A DNA stretch of 64,000 bases from Desulfuromonadaceae bacterium (GTDB lineage: Bacteria > Desulfobacterota > Desulfuromonadia > Geobacterales > Pseudopelobacteraceae). Positions 56,201-64,000 of this stretch are shown piece by piece. The DNA lies in assembly GCA_028683855.1 (NCBI GenBank), contig JAQUHA010000012.1, positions 1-64,000 on the forward strand, read 5' to 3'. How positions within the stretch are numbered: the stretch's first letter is position 1; every line of letters begins with the position of its first letter. The notes under the pieces are model-generated. The model was given only the letters and a program-made list of their open reading frames with translations. It was not told the origin of the DNA and did no database searches. The position numbers were made by a program, and so were the translations under genes.

Positions 56201-56860
56201 GTATGGTGTATCGGTGGTGACGGATGGGCTTATGACATAGGCTTTGGCGGTCTCGATCATGTAATAGCATCAGGCAAGAATATAAACCTCTTTGTTCTTG
56301 ATACTGAGGTATATTCAAACACAGGTGGTCAGGCTTCAAAATCCACACCTATGGGTGCAGTAGCTCAATTTGCTGCCGGTGGAAAGCCTGTTTCCAAAAA
56401 AGACCTTGGTATGATTGCGATGTCTTACGGCTCTGTCTATGTAGCAACGGTTGCTCTTTCTAATCCAGCTCAGTGTGTAAAGGCAATGCTTGAGGCGGAG
56501 GCTTTTGATGGTCCGTCACTTATTATTGCTTACTCTCACTGCATAGCACACGGTATTAATATGACAGAGGGCGTTGATGCACAAAAACGTGCGGTACAGT
56601 CCGGCTACTGGCCACTCTACCGTTACAACCCCGCTCTCTCTCTGGAGTGCAAAAACCCGCTGCAGCTTGACAGCAAAGCTGCAACAATAAGTTTTGAGGA
56701 GTACACAAATTCTGAAAACCGATACCGTATGCTTAAAAAAGCTAATCCGGAACAGGCTGCAACACTTATGAAAAAAGCGGGAGAGTGGACAAAAGCTCAC
56801 TTCGCCTATTATCAGAAACTTGCAGAGTTAAGCTACGACGATACCTGCGAGAAAAAGTAG
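53279..56860 (+). CDS. nifJ: Pyruvate:ferredoxin (flavodoxin) oxidoreductase, single chain
   Basis: 1193 aa, full length for the fused enzyme. It interconverts pyruvate plus CoA with acetyl-CoA, CO2 and reduced ferredoxin. Domain order: N-terminal pyruvate-binding (AIYPITPSSVMGE), CoA/transketolase-like, gamma domain, two [4Fe-4S] motifs (CIQCGICSFVCPHAA and CTGCGACAHNCPGKD), and the thiamine-diphosphate domain (GDGWAYDIGFGGLDH, NTGGQASKSTPMG). AGGAGG precedes the ATG. It marks an anaerobic metabolism and has a terminator behind it. Confidence 0.97.
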   Translation: MSKKMVTIDGNTAAAHVAHATNEVIAIYPITPSSVMGEISDVKSSLGERNIWGNIPTVAEMQSEGGAAGAVHGALQAGALTTTFTASQGLLLMIPNMFKIAGELTSTVFHVSARAIAAQALSIFGDHSDVMSCRSTGWAFLCSNNVQEVMDFALISQSSTLRSRIPFLHYFDGFRTSHEVQKVTELSFDEMRTMIDDKLVAEHKGRGLTPDRPVMRGTAQNPDVYFQGRETVNPYYPACEKIVQEEMDKFGKMTGRKYKLVDYVGAKDAERVVVVMGSGADVVQDTVENLVKKGEKVGVVKIRLYRPFPLDAFLKALPKTVKKIAVLDRTKEPGALGEPIYLDVRTAIGEGMASGKFKFNGYPVIVGGRYGLGSKEFNPAMAKAVLDNLKAAKPKNKFVVGIEEDVTGCSLPVDYSYKNPMDGVYEAMFFGLGSDGTVGANKNSIKIIGEETSNNAQAYFVYDSKKAGSMTTSHLRFGKKYIRAPYLVQEADFVACHNFSFLEKYDMLARAKDGATFLLNAPFGAEEVWDTMPKEVQQQIISKKLKFYVIDGVKLGNEIGLGPRINVIMQTAFFKISNIIPLKDAVASIKNAIKKSYGKAGEAVLEMNYKAVDAGLNNFYEVKVPAKATSKLKMAAAVSSKAPKFVKDVTGVIVAGLGDNLPVSKMPADGTFPTATSQYEKRNIAIDIPVWDEKICIQCGICSFVCPHAAVRTKAYDGKLLKGAPATFKSTDCKIAEMAGKKYTVQVAPEDCTGCGACAHNCPGKDKQNAGHKALDMHFQPPLRASEAENFYFFLALPDVDPSEVKLETLRSNQLIRPLFEFSGACAGCGETPYLKLLTQLFGDRMVIANATGCSSIYGGNLPTTPYAQRADGRGPAWSNSLFEDNAEFGFGMRLTVDQFTKSALEYVATLSGEKTFAASAKLFKEIVNADQSTQAGIEAQRARIDKLKAALKGSKNATAKLLIPIADYLVKKSVWCIGGDGWAYDIGFGGLDHVIASGKNINLFVLDTEVYSNTGGQASKSTPMGAVAQFAAGGKPVSKKDLGMIAMSYGSVYVATVALSNPAQCVKAMLEAEAFDGPSLIIAYSHCIAHGINMTEGVDAQKRAVQSGYWPLYRYNPALSLECKNPLQLDSKAATISFEEYTNSENRYRMLKKANPEQAATLMKKAGEWTKAHFAYYQKLAELSYDDTCEKK

Positions 56861-56889
56861 TCAGTTTAATGCATAACTGTTAGAGTCTG

Positions 56890-56918
56890 ACCCCGCAGAG
56901 CAATATCTGCGGGGTTTT
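56890..56918 (+). terminator. Intrinsic terminator after nifJ
   Basis: ACCCCGCAGA, loop, TCTGCGGGGT followed by TTT. It lies 30 nt after the nifJ stop. Confidence 0.8.
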
Positions 56919-56941
56919 ACATTTCAAAATATGGAGCTGAT

Positions 56942-57208
56942 ATGCTAGGAAATACAAACGATCTGGGTGCCTCAGTATTTAAAACCTGGACTGAAAAACA
57001 GCGTAGTGACGAGATTGAAAAACTCGTGCAGGGCTTCCGGAATGGTGTTCCTGTTGGAATACTCTGTAAAATGGCAGAGACAGTTGCAGGCAGCAAAAAG
57101 AATGCAAAAAAATATCTCAAGCAGTTTATGACAGCTGACGAACGAAAACGAGCCATAGCCGCTGCAACCGATTCGCTTCTGCCTGTAGTAAAATCTTTTC
57201 TCGCTTAA
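56942..57208 (+). CDS. Small conserved-looking helical protein, unknown function
   Basis: 88 aa, mostly charged helix (SVFKTWTEKQRSDEIEKLVQ, then KKNAKKYLKQFMTADERKRA). ATGGAGCTGAT precedes the ATG, giving a good ribosome-binding site. I do not recognise the family. It sits between the nifJ terminator and the epimerase gene, 21 nt from the latter. Confidence 0.6.
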   Translation: MLGNTNDLGASVFKTWTEKQRSDEIEKLVQGFRNGVPVGILCKMAETVAGSKKNAKKYLKQFMTADERKRAIAAATDSLLPVVKSFLA

Positions 57209-57229
57209 GATTACAGAGGATCACACAGT

Positions 57230-58111
57230 ATGCAGAATATTTTTATTGCCGGATGCGGCTACATAGGAGAACGAATAGCCTATCTGTACAAGGATAGGGG
57301 TGATGATGTCATCTGTATGGTGAGATCTACTGAACACGCATTAAAACTCAGGTTATCAGGTTTTGTCACCACTGCCTCTTCTCTTGACAACTCCTCAGAC
57401 CCCTTGGAGTTTACTGTTGCGAATCGGGTTCTTTTCTACCTCATACCTCCACCAGGAGGAGGTATCTCGGATACACGCGCCAGAAGTTTTCTGTCTAATA
57501 TTTCTGAAGCTGGAAAACCGTCAAAAATTGTTTACATGAGCACAACGTCCGTGTATGGAGGAAATAACGGCGAAACCATTACTGAGGAATCCACGGCAAA
57601 TCCTGATACTGCAATGGGAAAGCGTCGCCTTGACGCTGAAACGGCTTTTAGAGATTATGCTGCTCTAAACGGTGTACCGCTTATTCTGCTTCGCGTAAGT
57701 GGCATTTATGGCCCCGGAAGATTGCCTCTTATGCAGATAAGTCAGGGTCAACCTCTTTTAAATGAAAATGAATCAGGACCCAGCAATCGTATTCATGCTG
57801 ACGACCTTTCAAAAATCTGTATAGCAGCAGCTGAACTTGCTGGAGATGGCGATATATTTAATATAAGCGATGGGCATCCTACGAGCATGACAACCTATTT
57901 TAACGCCTGCGCCGATGCTCTTGGCTACCCTCGTCAACCGCAGATCCCCCTTGACGAAGCCCGTGAGGTCATGTCCCCGCTTATGTTTTCATACATCAGC
58001 AGCACCCGTATAGTTGATAACAGTCGAATGCTTAAATCTCTTGGAGTGAAGCTCCTATACAAGGACTTAAATGAAGGTATAGCAGCCTCCCTACCCCCGG
58101 GAATCCCCTAG
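57230..58111 (+). CDS. NAD(P)-dependent epimerase/dehydratase (extended SDR, YeeZ-like)
   Basis: 293 aa. The Rossmann motif is FIAGCGYIGERIAYLY (GxGxxG). IVYMSTTSVYGGNNGETITE and LLRVSGIYGPGRLPL follow, and an HADDL motif confirms the sugar-epimerase-like family. The catalytic Tyr-x3-Lys is not obvious, as in the YeeZ branch. The substrate is unknown. AGAGGA precedes the ATG. Confidence 0.8.
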   Translation: MQNIFIAGCGYIGERIAYLYKDRGDDVICMVRSTEHALKLRLSGFVTTASSLDNSSDPLEFTVANRVLFYLIPPPGGGISDTRARSFLSNISEAGKPSKIVYMSTTSVYGGNNGETITEESTANPDTAMGKRRLDAETAFRDYAALNGVPLILLRVSGIYGPGRLPLMQISQGQPLLNENESGPSNRIHADDLSKICIAAAELAGDGDIFNISDGHPTSMTTYFNACADALGYPRQPQIPLDEAREVMSPLMFSYISSTRIVDNSRMLKSLGVKLLYKDLNEGIAASLPPGIP

Positions 58112-58243
58112 TAAAAAAGTAAAGTTAAATAATTTTATATGTAATAATAGTTACTTATCCAATTATTTATCTTGCAAGCTTATTCAGTTTCTGATATATA
58201 TGAATCATAAAAGTTTGCGAGGGTTCTTACGGATCCTCATTAG

Positions 58244-58283
58244 CCCTGGTAACTTCCCCTCCTAGTTACCGGGGTGTTTTTTT
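58244..58283 (+). terminator. Intrinsic terminator upstream of folK
   Basis: CCCTGGTAACT, 9-nt loop, AGTTACCGGGG, then TGTTTTTTT. It ends transcription from the epimerase side. Confidence 0.85.
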
Positions 58284-58339
58284 GTAAACCGGAGAGTCTT
58301 ACAGTTGACGCATAAGACTCGTTATGCTTTAATCACCCG

Positions 58340-58828
58340 ATGGAAATTGATGCGTACATATCACTTGGCTCCAACATTGGAGATCGTGAGCTTAACCTGC
58401 TGCGGGCAGTCGCAGAAATCGGCAAACTGCCTGAGAGTCGGGTAACCGCTCTCTCATCATTCTATGAAACATCTCCGGTAGGCAATGTAGAACAGGATTC
58501 TTTCTACAACGCGGTGATCAGGCTTACGACTCGTCTTGAGCCTCGTAAACTCCTTATGAGTTTACTGACTATAGAGTCAGATACATTTAAACGGACAAGA
58601 ACTATCCATCAGGGTCCGAGAAGAATGGATCTTGATATTCTGATCTACGGTAATTTCAAAATTAACGAAGATGATCTTATTGTCCCGCACCCAAGACTTT
58701 CAGAACGACGCTTTGCCCTTCAACCGTTATGTGAAATTGCAGGAGACGTCGTACACCCCCTTATTGGAAAAAGTATGAGCGAACTCCTTGCCAACCTTAA
58801 GTCAGACGAAACAGTTGTCAAATTGTAG
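58340..58828 (+). CDS. folK: Hydroxymethyldihydropterin pyrophosphokinase
   Basis: 162 aa. It activates 6-hydroxymethyl-7,8-dihydropterin for folate synthesis. YISLGSNIGDRELNLLRAV, SSFYETSPVGNVEQDSFYN and GPRRMDLDILIYG are diagnostic. It is followed 18 nt later by the YHS protein. Confidence 0.95.
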   Translation: MEIDAYISLGSNIGDRELNLLRAVAEIGKLPESRVTALSSFYETSPVGNVEQDSFYNAVIRLTTRLEPRKLLMSLLTIESDTFKRTRTIHQGPRRMDLDILIYGNFKINEDDLIVPHPRLSERRFALQPLCEIAGDVVHPLIGKSMSELLANLKSDETVVKL

Positions 58829-58846
58829 GTAGGAAGAGGGGTTAGT

Positions 58847-59110
58847 GTGATCAGATTTATTATGGTCGGCCTGCTGTTTTATATAGGCTACCGCATTATC
58901 GTATCTATAACTTCATCAAAAATATCCGCTAAAGCATCAGACAAGAGAGACAATAACACGACAGAAACCTATATTGACCCTATATGCGGTCTGTATGTCT
59001 CAGCAGAAGATGCTGTTGTAGGTAAATTAGACGGTGAGCGCCACTATTTTTGTTCAATGAATTGCCTTGAAAAATTTCGTGATAAACTTGACCAAACATC
59101 AAAACAGTAA
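58847..59110 (+). CDS. Membrane-anchored YHS-domain protein
   Basis: 87 aa, probable GTG start with GAGGGG upstream. One N-terminal membrane helix (FIMVGLLFYIGYRIIV) is followed by a YHS metal-binding domain: YIDPICGLYVSAEDAVV and HYFCSMNCLEKFRDKL. The three cysteines suggest metal handling. The YHS part would be cytoplasmic or periplasmic depending on topology. Confidence 0.75.
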   Translation: MIRFIMVGLLFYIGYRIIVSITSSKISAKASDKRDNNTTETYIDPICGLYVSAEDAVVGKLDGERHYFCSMNCLEKFRDKLDQTSKQ

Positions 59111-59122
59111 CAGGAGAAACGG

Positions 59123-59767
59123 ATGAAATTTTTTATCGACACCGCTGATGTAGCTGAAATTCGTGAAGCCCACTCACTTGGACTGGTAGACGGCGTAACG
59201 ACCAACCCATCCTTGATCGCAAAATCGGGGCGTAAATTCAAAGACGTAATTAAAGAGATAACCTCTATTGTCGATGGCCCTATTTCAGCAGAGGTTATTT
59301 CGCTTGACGCTCCGGGAATGGTTAAGGAAGCGAAGGAACTGGTGAAGATTCACAAAAACATAGTAATAAAACTCCCGATGACACCGGAAGGGCTTAAAGC
59401 GTGTAAAACCCTTACGGACAAAGGGGTAAAAACGAACGTAACACTCATTTTTACAGCCATGCAGGCGCTCCTTGCCGCAAAAGCCGGAGCGACATATGTA
59501 TCACCTTTTGTAGGGAGACTGGATGATATTTCTCAGAACGGCATGGGTATTATTGAAGAAATACGGACCATATTTGATAACTACGGCTATATGGCAGAGA
59601 TAATAGTGGCAAGCGTCCGCAACCCTATTCATGTTCTTGACTCAGCACTCGTCGGCGCTGATATTGCGACTATTCCATACTCTGTAATGATACAGCTGGC
59701 TAAACACCCGTTAACCGACTCCGGCATAGCCAGATTCCTGAAGGATTGGGAAAGCGTTCCTAAATAA
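59123..59767 (+). CDS. tal: Transaldolase (short TalC/fructose-6-phosphate aldolase type)
   Basis: 214 aa, the short form. [33 protein letters not shown] and [17 protein letters not shown] (Schiff-base lysine) are typical. In non-enteric bacteria this form is usually a true transaldolase of the pentose phosphate pathway. CAGGAGA precedes the ATG. It is convergent with argB, 18 nt apart. Confidence 0.9.
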   Translation: MKFFIDTADVAEIREAHSLGLVDGVTTNPSLIAKSGRKFKDVIKEITSIVDGPISAEVISLDAPGMVKEAKELVKIHKNIVIKLPMTPEGLKACKTLTDKGVKTNVTLIFTAMQALLAAKAGATYVSPFVGRLDDISQNGMGIIEEIRTIFDNYGYMAEIIVASVRNPIHVLDSALVGADIATIPYSVMIQLAKHPLTDSGIARFLKDWESVPK

Positions 59768-59785
59768 GCGGAATGGTGTCACGAC

Positions 59786-60664
59786 CTACTTTGTAATCTC
59801 CGTCCCGATTCCGACATCGGTAAATATCTCAAGCAGTACGGCATGTTCCATTCGCCCGTCTATGATGTGAGCCTTCTTGACGCCATCTTTAAGGGCGTCG
59901 GCACAACAGACAACCTTTGGGATCATCCCGCCGGTGATTGCCTCCTCCTCAATAAGGCGGTGCAGATCGGCGACGGAGATGCTCTCAAGGAGCGTGCCGC
60001 TGCTGTCTTTAACCCCGTTAATATCGGTGAGAAGAATCAGTTTTTCGGCGTTAAGCGCAGCGGCGACCCTTCCAGCCACAAGGTCTGCGTTTATATTATA
60101 GCTCTCACCTTCCAACCCGACCCCTATCGGTGCGATAACCGGTATATATTTCCCCTGTTCCAGAGTATTGATCAGATCAGTATTGACCTTGACCACATCA
60201 CCGACAAAGCCTATATCGAGCAACTCGGCAGTTCCATCATCCCCCTTTATCTCCTGCAGCAGTTTCTTCGCAAGGAGAAGAGTCCCATCCCTGCCGGAGA
60301 GTCCGACTGCACGCCCTCCATGCTGATTCAGATAACCAACCACCTCTTTATTCACCTGACCGGCCAGCACCATCTCAACCACCTGCATGGTTTCGGTATC
60401 GGTTACACGCATACCACGCACAAATTCTGAGACTATACCGTAACGCTTCAAAGTGTCATTAATCTGGGGGCCACCACCATGAACTATTACGGTATTAATG
60501 CCGAGGGATTTGAGCAGAACCACATCAAGCGCAAACGACTCCTTGAGCTTATCGTCCGCCATAGCGTGACCACCATATTTAATAACAAAGGTTTTGCCGG
60601 AAAAACGCCTGATGTACGGGAGAGCCTCCATCAGAGTATTTGCTTTATCAATTAGATGTTTCAT
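59786..60664 (-). CDS. argB: Acetylglutamate kinase
   Basis: 292 aa from ATG 60664, with AAGGA upstream; the track adds ten codons. It phosphorylates N-acetylglutamate, the second step of arginine synthesis and the usual feedback-control point. [21 protein letters not shown] and ITGGMIPKV are signature motifs. It is separated by about 50 kb from argD-argF-argG on the same strand. Confidence 0.95.
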   Translation of the reverse strand: MKHLIDKANTLMEALPYIRRFSGKTFVIKYGGHAMADDKLKESFALDVVLLKSLGINTVIVHGGGPQINDTLKRYGIVSEFVRGMRVTDTETMQVVEMVLAGQVNKEVVGYLNQHGGRAVGLSGRDGTLLLAKKLLQEIKGDDGTAELLDIGFVGDVVKVNTDLINTLEQGKYIPVIAPIGVGLEGESYNINADLVAGRVAAALNAEKLILLTDINGVKDSSGTLLESISVADLHRLIEEEAITGGMIPKVVCCADALKDGVKKAHIIDGRMEHAVLLEIFTDVGIGTEITK

Positions 60665-60755
60665 AGATCCATCCTTGAAAAACAGGCTGCCCACAAAAAA
60701 ACATAACCTGCTGTTTAATAAGAGGTTTTTAAATTATCTTTATTAAATACGATGT

Positions 60756-61886
60756 TTACTCTTTGACATTTATCGGCAGTCGTATTGTCACCGTTGTCCC
60801 AAGGCCGGGCTCGCTGTCGAGAGTAATTGTTCCACCATGCAGTCTGACGAAATTTCTCGCATAGAACAGTCCGAGTCCGAATCCACGTACCTGCCCGGTT
60901 CCATCCGGGTCTATCTGGTAAAATTTCTCAAAAACCTTCGGAAGTTCAGACTCCGGAATGCCTATTCCGCTATCCGAAATGACAATAAAAGCGTAATTTT
61001 CATGACTTCCCATCTTTAAAGTAACGTGTCCATGCTCCCCGGCGAACTTGAAGGCATTATCAATTATCTGATAAAGCGCAAAGCGGATTCTAACAGCATC
61101 AAGTTCAAGTTCCGGCAGTTTGGAGGGAGCCGTCTCTATGTCAATGTTAAACTTACAATGCTCATTTCGACACTTTATAAGAGTTTGGGCTATTATTTCG
61201 TTCAGGTCACATCGGCTTTTGTTAAGCCTCTTCCCACCCTCAATAATTATCTGGCTGAATGCAAGCAGGTCAGTAACCAACTGCCCGAGATATTCCGCCT
61301 CTTCAGTTGCCATATCAAGACTTTCGGCAAAATAAGTATCCTCCGGATTGAATATGCCGAGCGCAAGATTCTGCAGAAAGAGTGAAATACCAGTAATCGG
61401 GGTTCGCAGTTTGTGTGAAACCAGTGAAAGGAACTCATTTTTAATCTGATCAGAGCGTTTTAAGTGCGCCAGCTCCTCCTTAAGCGCTTTCTTTTCCAAA
61501 GATTTCTCTATGGATGCCCTCAGCTGCAGAATATTAAGAGGTTTATTTATGAAGTCATCGGCATCTTCTTTAAGCGCAGTCAGAATTACGTCTCTGTCTG
61601 AGAAACCGGTCATCATAATTACTATTGCATTTGGATCCAGAATTTTGATCTGCTTCAAAAGTTCTATACCGGAGTCTCCGGGCATCATTATATCCGACAG
61701 AATCAGATCGATGTTCTCAAGCTCATACATCCTGAGAGCCGCTTCGCAGTCAGTCGCCTCCAGCACCCTGTAATTACCAAGGGCGCGCTGACAGAGCTCA
61801 CGAATCACTCTGTCGTCATCAACGACAAGAATTGTGGTCTCTGGTTCCTGTAAGCTATGCCCGTTATTATAGTGAGCTGCTGCCAT
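60756..61886 (-). CDS. Response regulator-histidine kinase hybrid
   Basis: 376 aa from ATG 61886 (GGAG 6 nt upstream). The receiver domain is N-terminal (VVDDD, phosphoacceptor Asp65 in LILSDIMMPG, Lys in FINKPLN). It is followed by a histidine-kinase core: H-box FLSLVSHKLRTPITG, N-box QIIDNAFKFAGEHG and ATP lid DSGIGIPESELPKVFEKFYQ with GFGLGLFYARNFVRLHGG. There are no membrane segments, so it is a soluble relay element that takes its input through the receiver. The partner kinase and output are unknown. It lies between alaS and argB. Confidence 0.9.
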   Translation of the reverse strand: MAAAHYNNGHSLQEPETTILVVDDDRVIRELCQRALGNYRVLEATDCEAALRMYELENIDLILSDIMMPGDSGIELLKQIKILDPNAIVIMMTGFSDRDVILTALKEDADDFINKPLNILQLRASIEKSLEKKALKEELAHLKRSDQIKNEFLSLVSHKLRTPITGISLFLQNLALGIFNPEDTYFAESLDMATEEAEYLGQLVTDLLAFSQIIIEGGKRLNKSRCDLNEIIAQTLIKCRNEHCKFNIDIETAPSKLPELELDAVRIRFALYQIIDNAFKFAGEHGHVTLKMGSHENYAFIVISDSGIGIPESELPKVFEKFYQIDPDGTGQVRGFGLGLFYARNFVRLHGGTITLDSEPGLGTTVTIRLPINVKE

Positions 61887-61929
61887 GCCGAACTCCATGG
61901 TTTTTTAGGACTGCAATTAACTCTTTTAA

Positions 61930-64000
61930 TTATATCCCGGAAATAATTGCAGCAACCGCCGCTAAAGCCTCATCCAGCTTGTCTGGCTGGCTGCCGCCGG
62001 CCTGTGCAAGCTCCGGTTTTCCTCCACCGCTACCACCGACAATCGGTGCAATCTGCTTTATTATATCGCCGGCTTTTATTGTGGAGCTATGCCCTTTTGT
62101 AACGGCTACAAGAAGACTCGCTTTACCCCCTATCTCCGCTCCGAGGGCGACAACCCCCTCTCCTATTCGATCTTTCAGGGTATCAGAAAGTTCACGAAGT
62201 GCTTTTACATCTTCAACTTCCACCTTTACAGACAATAACCTGACTTTTCCCACCTCGATCAAATTTGACAGCAGATCCCCTGATGCAGCTACATTCAGCC
62301 TGGCTTGAAGAGATTCAATTTCACGCTGATACTCTCTCTGACGGGCTAACAGCTTTTCAAGCCGATCCACTGCAGAGCCGGAGTCAGCCTTTAGGAGTGC
62401 AGATAGTGATCTCTGCTCGTCCTCCATCTGCCGGACAAATTCCAGCGCTCCGCGACCTGTCAAAGCCTCTATACGACGGACACCTGCAGCAATCCCGGCT
62501 TCCGAGACAATCTTGAAAAACCCGATATCCCCGGCAGACTTAACATGGGTGCCGCCACAAAGCTCCATACTGACTTCCCCGACCTTAACCACCCGAACGG
62601 TGTCGCCATATTTTTCATCAAAAAGAGCCGTCGCGCCCGATTCAACCGCTTCGGCAATATTCATCTCACGGGTCACAACCTGATCGTTTGCCATGATAAA
62701 GTCGTTTACTATAGCTTCAACCCTACGGAGTTCCTCATTCGTAGGTGCTGAAAAATGAGTAAAGTCAAAACGGAGTCTTCCGTTTGAAACAAGAGAACCC
62801 GCCTGCTTCACATGATTGCCCAAAACCTGGCGAAGCGCACTCTGCAGGAGATGTGTTGCAGTATGATTCCGGCAGGTGGCACTCCGTTCCACCCTCGAAA
62901 CCTTTAAGTCTGCCGCATCACCAACCCTGATTACACCTTCGGTGACAACCGCATTATGAACCACCATATCTGTAAAAGGGCGGCTAGCTGTTGTTACAGT
63001 AAGATGCGCCGAACCGGTTGAAATCGTGCCGCTGTCACCCTTCTGACCACCGGAATCGCCATAGAATGTGGTTCGTTCCGTAACAACCTCAACCAGATCT
63101 CCTGCGACCGCCATATCAACTTCAACCCCATCACGGATAATTGCAAGGAGAGGCGCATAAACCGACATTTCGTCATAACCGACAAAGTTCCCGCGTACGC
63201 CTCTGTTATGAAGCTCTTTATAAATTCTGGAGATACCCTCTTCGCCCGACCCCTTCCAATGTTCACGAGCCTGTACACGCTGTCGCTCCATGCATACTTC
63301 AAAACCCGCCTCATCAATTGTGAAACCTTCACTCTCAACTATATCACCCGTCAGATCTGCAGGAAAACCGTAGGTGTCGTATAGCTTAAACAGAACTTCG
63401 CCCGGAATAATATTTTTGCCATCTTCACGAAGAGCTGCTACAGCTTCGTTCAGAATTGCAAGTCCGCGATCCAGGGTTTCAGCGAAACGCTGCTCCTCGG
63501 CAAGAACAACTTTCTTTATATACTCCTCTCGCTCCGCCAGCTCGGAATAGGCGTCACCCATAACCTCCCGAACCGCGTCAACCATATTGTAAAGCATTGG
63601 TTCTGCACAGCCGAGCATTTTGGCGTGACGCGCCGCACGACGCATTATACGCCTGAGTACATACCCCCTCCCTTCATTTGAGGGGAGAGCACCGTCGCAT
63701 ATAAGGAAAGTAACCGCTCTGGCATGATCAGCAATCACCCTCATCGAAATATTGTCCTTCTCATCGTTGCCGTAGAGCTTGCCTGTAAGCCGCTCTATGT
63801 GGCGGACAATCCCCTGCAGAATGTCGATATCATAATTTGAGCTGACACCCTGCATAACAGCCGAAATACGCTCAAGCCCCATACCGGTATCAACAGAAGG
63901 TTTAGGGAGCGGAGTCATACTGCCGTCTGCTGAACGGTTGAACTGCATAAAAACATTATTCCATATCTCCATATAGCGATCACAATCGCAGCCGACTGCA
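61930..64000 (-). CDS. alaS: Alanyl-tRNA synthetase (5' end beyond the window)
   Basis: About 690 C-terminal residues are present; the frame is open to the window edge, and the codons before the track's Met read [20 protein letters not shown], continuous with AlaS. The catalytic domain's end ([19 protein letters not shown]) is followed by the editing domain ([33 protein letters not shown]) and the C-Ala domain ([11 protein letters not shown]). It charges tRNA-Ala and hydrolyses mischarged Ser/Gly. It lies 44 nt upstream of the hybrid kinase gene. Confidence 0.97.
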   Translation of the reverse strand, partial: AVGCDCDRYMEIWNNVFMQFNRSADGSMTPLPKPSVDTGMGLERISAVMQGVSSNYDIDILQGIVRHIERLTGKLYGNDEKDNISMRVIADHARAVTFLICDGALPSNEGRGYVLRRIMRRAARHAKMLGCAEPMLYNMVDAVREVMGDAYSELAEREEYIKKVVLAEEQRFAETLDRGLAILNEAVAALREDGKNIIPGEVLFKLYDTYGFPADLTGDIVESEGFTIDEAGFEVCMERQRVQAREHWKGSGEEGISRIYKELHNRGVRGNFVGYDEMSVYAPLLAIIRDGVEVDMAVAGDLVEVVTERTTFYGDSGGQKGDSGTISTGSAHLTVTTASRPFTDMVVHNAVVTEGVIRVGDAADLKVSRVERSATCRNHTATHLLQSALRQVLGNHVKQAGSLVSNGRLRFDFTHFSAPTNEELRRVEAIVNDFIMANDQVVTREMNIAEAVESGATALFDEKYGDTVRVVKVGEVSMELCGGTHVKSAGDIGFFKIVSEAGIAAGVRRIEALTGRGALEFVRQMEDEQRSLSALLKADSGSAVDRLEKLLARQREYQREIESLQARLNVAASGDLLSNLIEVGKVRLLSVKVEVEDVKALRELSDTLKDRIGEGVVALGAEIGGKASLLVAVTKGHSSTIKAGDIIKQIAPIVGGSGGGKPELAQAGGSQPDKLDEALAAVAAIISGI

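Overview
The window reads as chromosome from an anaerobic deltaproteobacterium of the Geobacter/Desulfuromonas group. This is inferred from gene content and order: dnaX-ybaB-recR followed by a single-chain pyruvate:ferredoxin oxidoreductase, a split glycine dehydrogenase (gcvPA/gcvPB), larBC, a cysN/C fusion, and argB close to alaS. No rRNA, tRNA, CRISPR array, transposase or prophage core was seen. The only structural RNA recognised is the 4.5S SRP RNA near 50.1-50.2 kb.

Layout. (1) 0-7 kb, minus strand: a defence island attached to the end of the arginine operon. argD-argF-argG run without a break into a NUDIX hydrolase, a divergent nitrilase-fold protein, a 1261-aa Eco57I-type restriction-methylase and a DUF1016 nuclease. 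Past it lie a truncated Bro-N antirepressor and a duplicated scrap of the restriction gene's 3' end. (2) 10.6-24 kb: lysA-like decarboxylase, small S4/TPR pair, hemE cluster, an aminotransferase, a sulfonate-type ABC transporter followed by cysD and cysNC, tatA, and a chemotaxis receptor. (3) 24-31 kb: leuCD, larB-larC-cinA, parvulin, folD. (4) 31-39.5 kb: a GC-richer type I restriction-modification locus (hsdM-hsdS-[repeat array]-DUF559-hsdR). (5) 39.5-45.5 kb: lipA, a lipM-like octanoyltransferase and the glycine cleavage genes, all minus strand. (6) 45.8-64 kb: SlyD-like FKBP, CorA, MFS, DUF2062, SRP RNA, dnaX-ybaB-recR, nifJ, an epimerase, folK, a YHS protein, transaldolase, argB, a hybrid sensor kinase and partial alaS.

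How the genes work together. The sulfur cluster imports a sulfur source and activates sulfate to APS/PAPS. lipA and the lipM-like enzyme would make the lipoyl group carried by GcvH beside the rest of the glycine cleavage system, with folD handling the resulting one-carbon folate. argD, argF and argG belong to arginine synthesis, but argB is about 50 kb away and argH is absent from its usual place, where the defence island now sits.

Most unusual part. A family of G/C-rich palindromic elements is packed around hsdS, DUF559 and hsdR. Each full element provides a stop codon (TAA inside the first hairpin), a second hairpin and a GGGGGAG Shine-Dalgarno for the next gene. Between hsdS and DUF559 a ~220-bp unit is tandemly repeated. 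Each unit encodes a 47-codon chimera whose head matches the start of the DUF559 protein and whose tail matches the end of HsdS. In the HsdS-derived core, from Glu-Arg-Arg to the Arg-Leu before the tail, the copies differ only at synonymous positions. A related element, and a second unrelated repeat, are inserted in frame in the Eco57I-type gene at the other end of the window.
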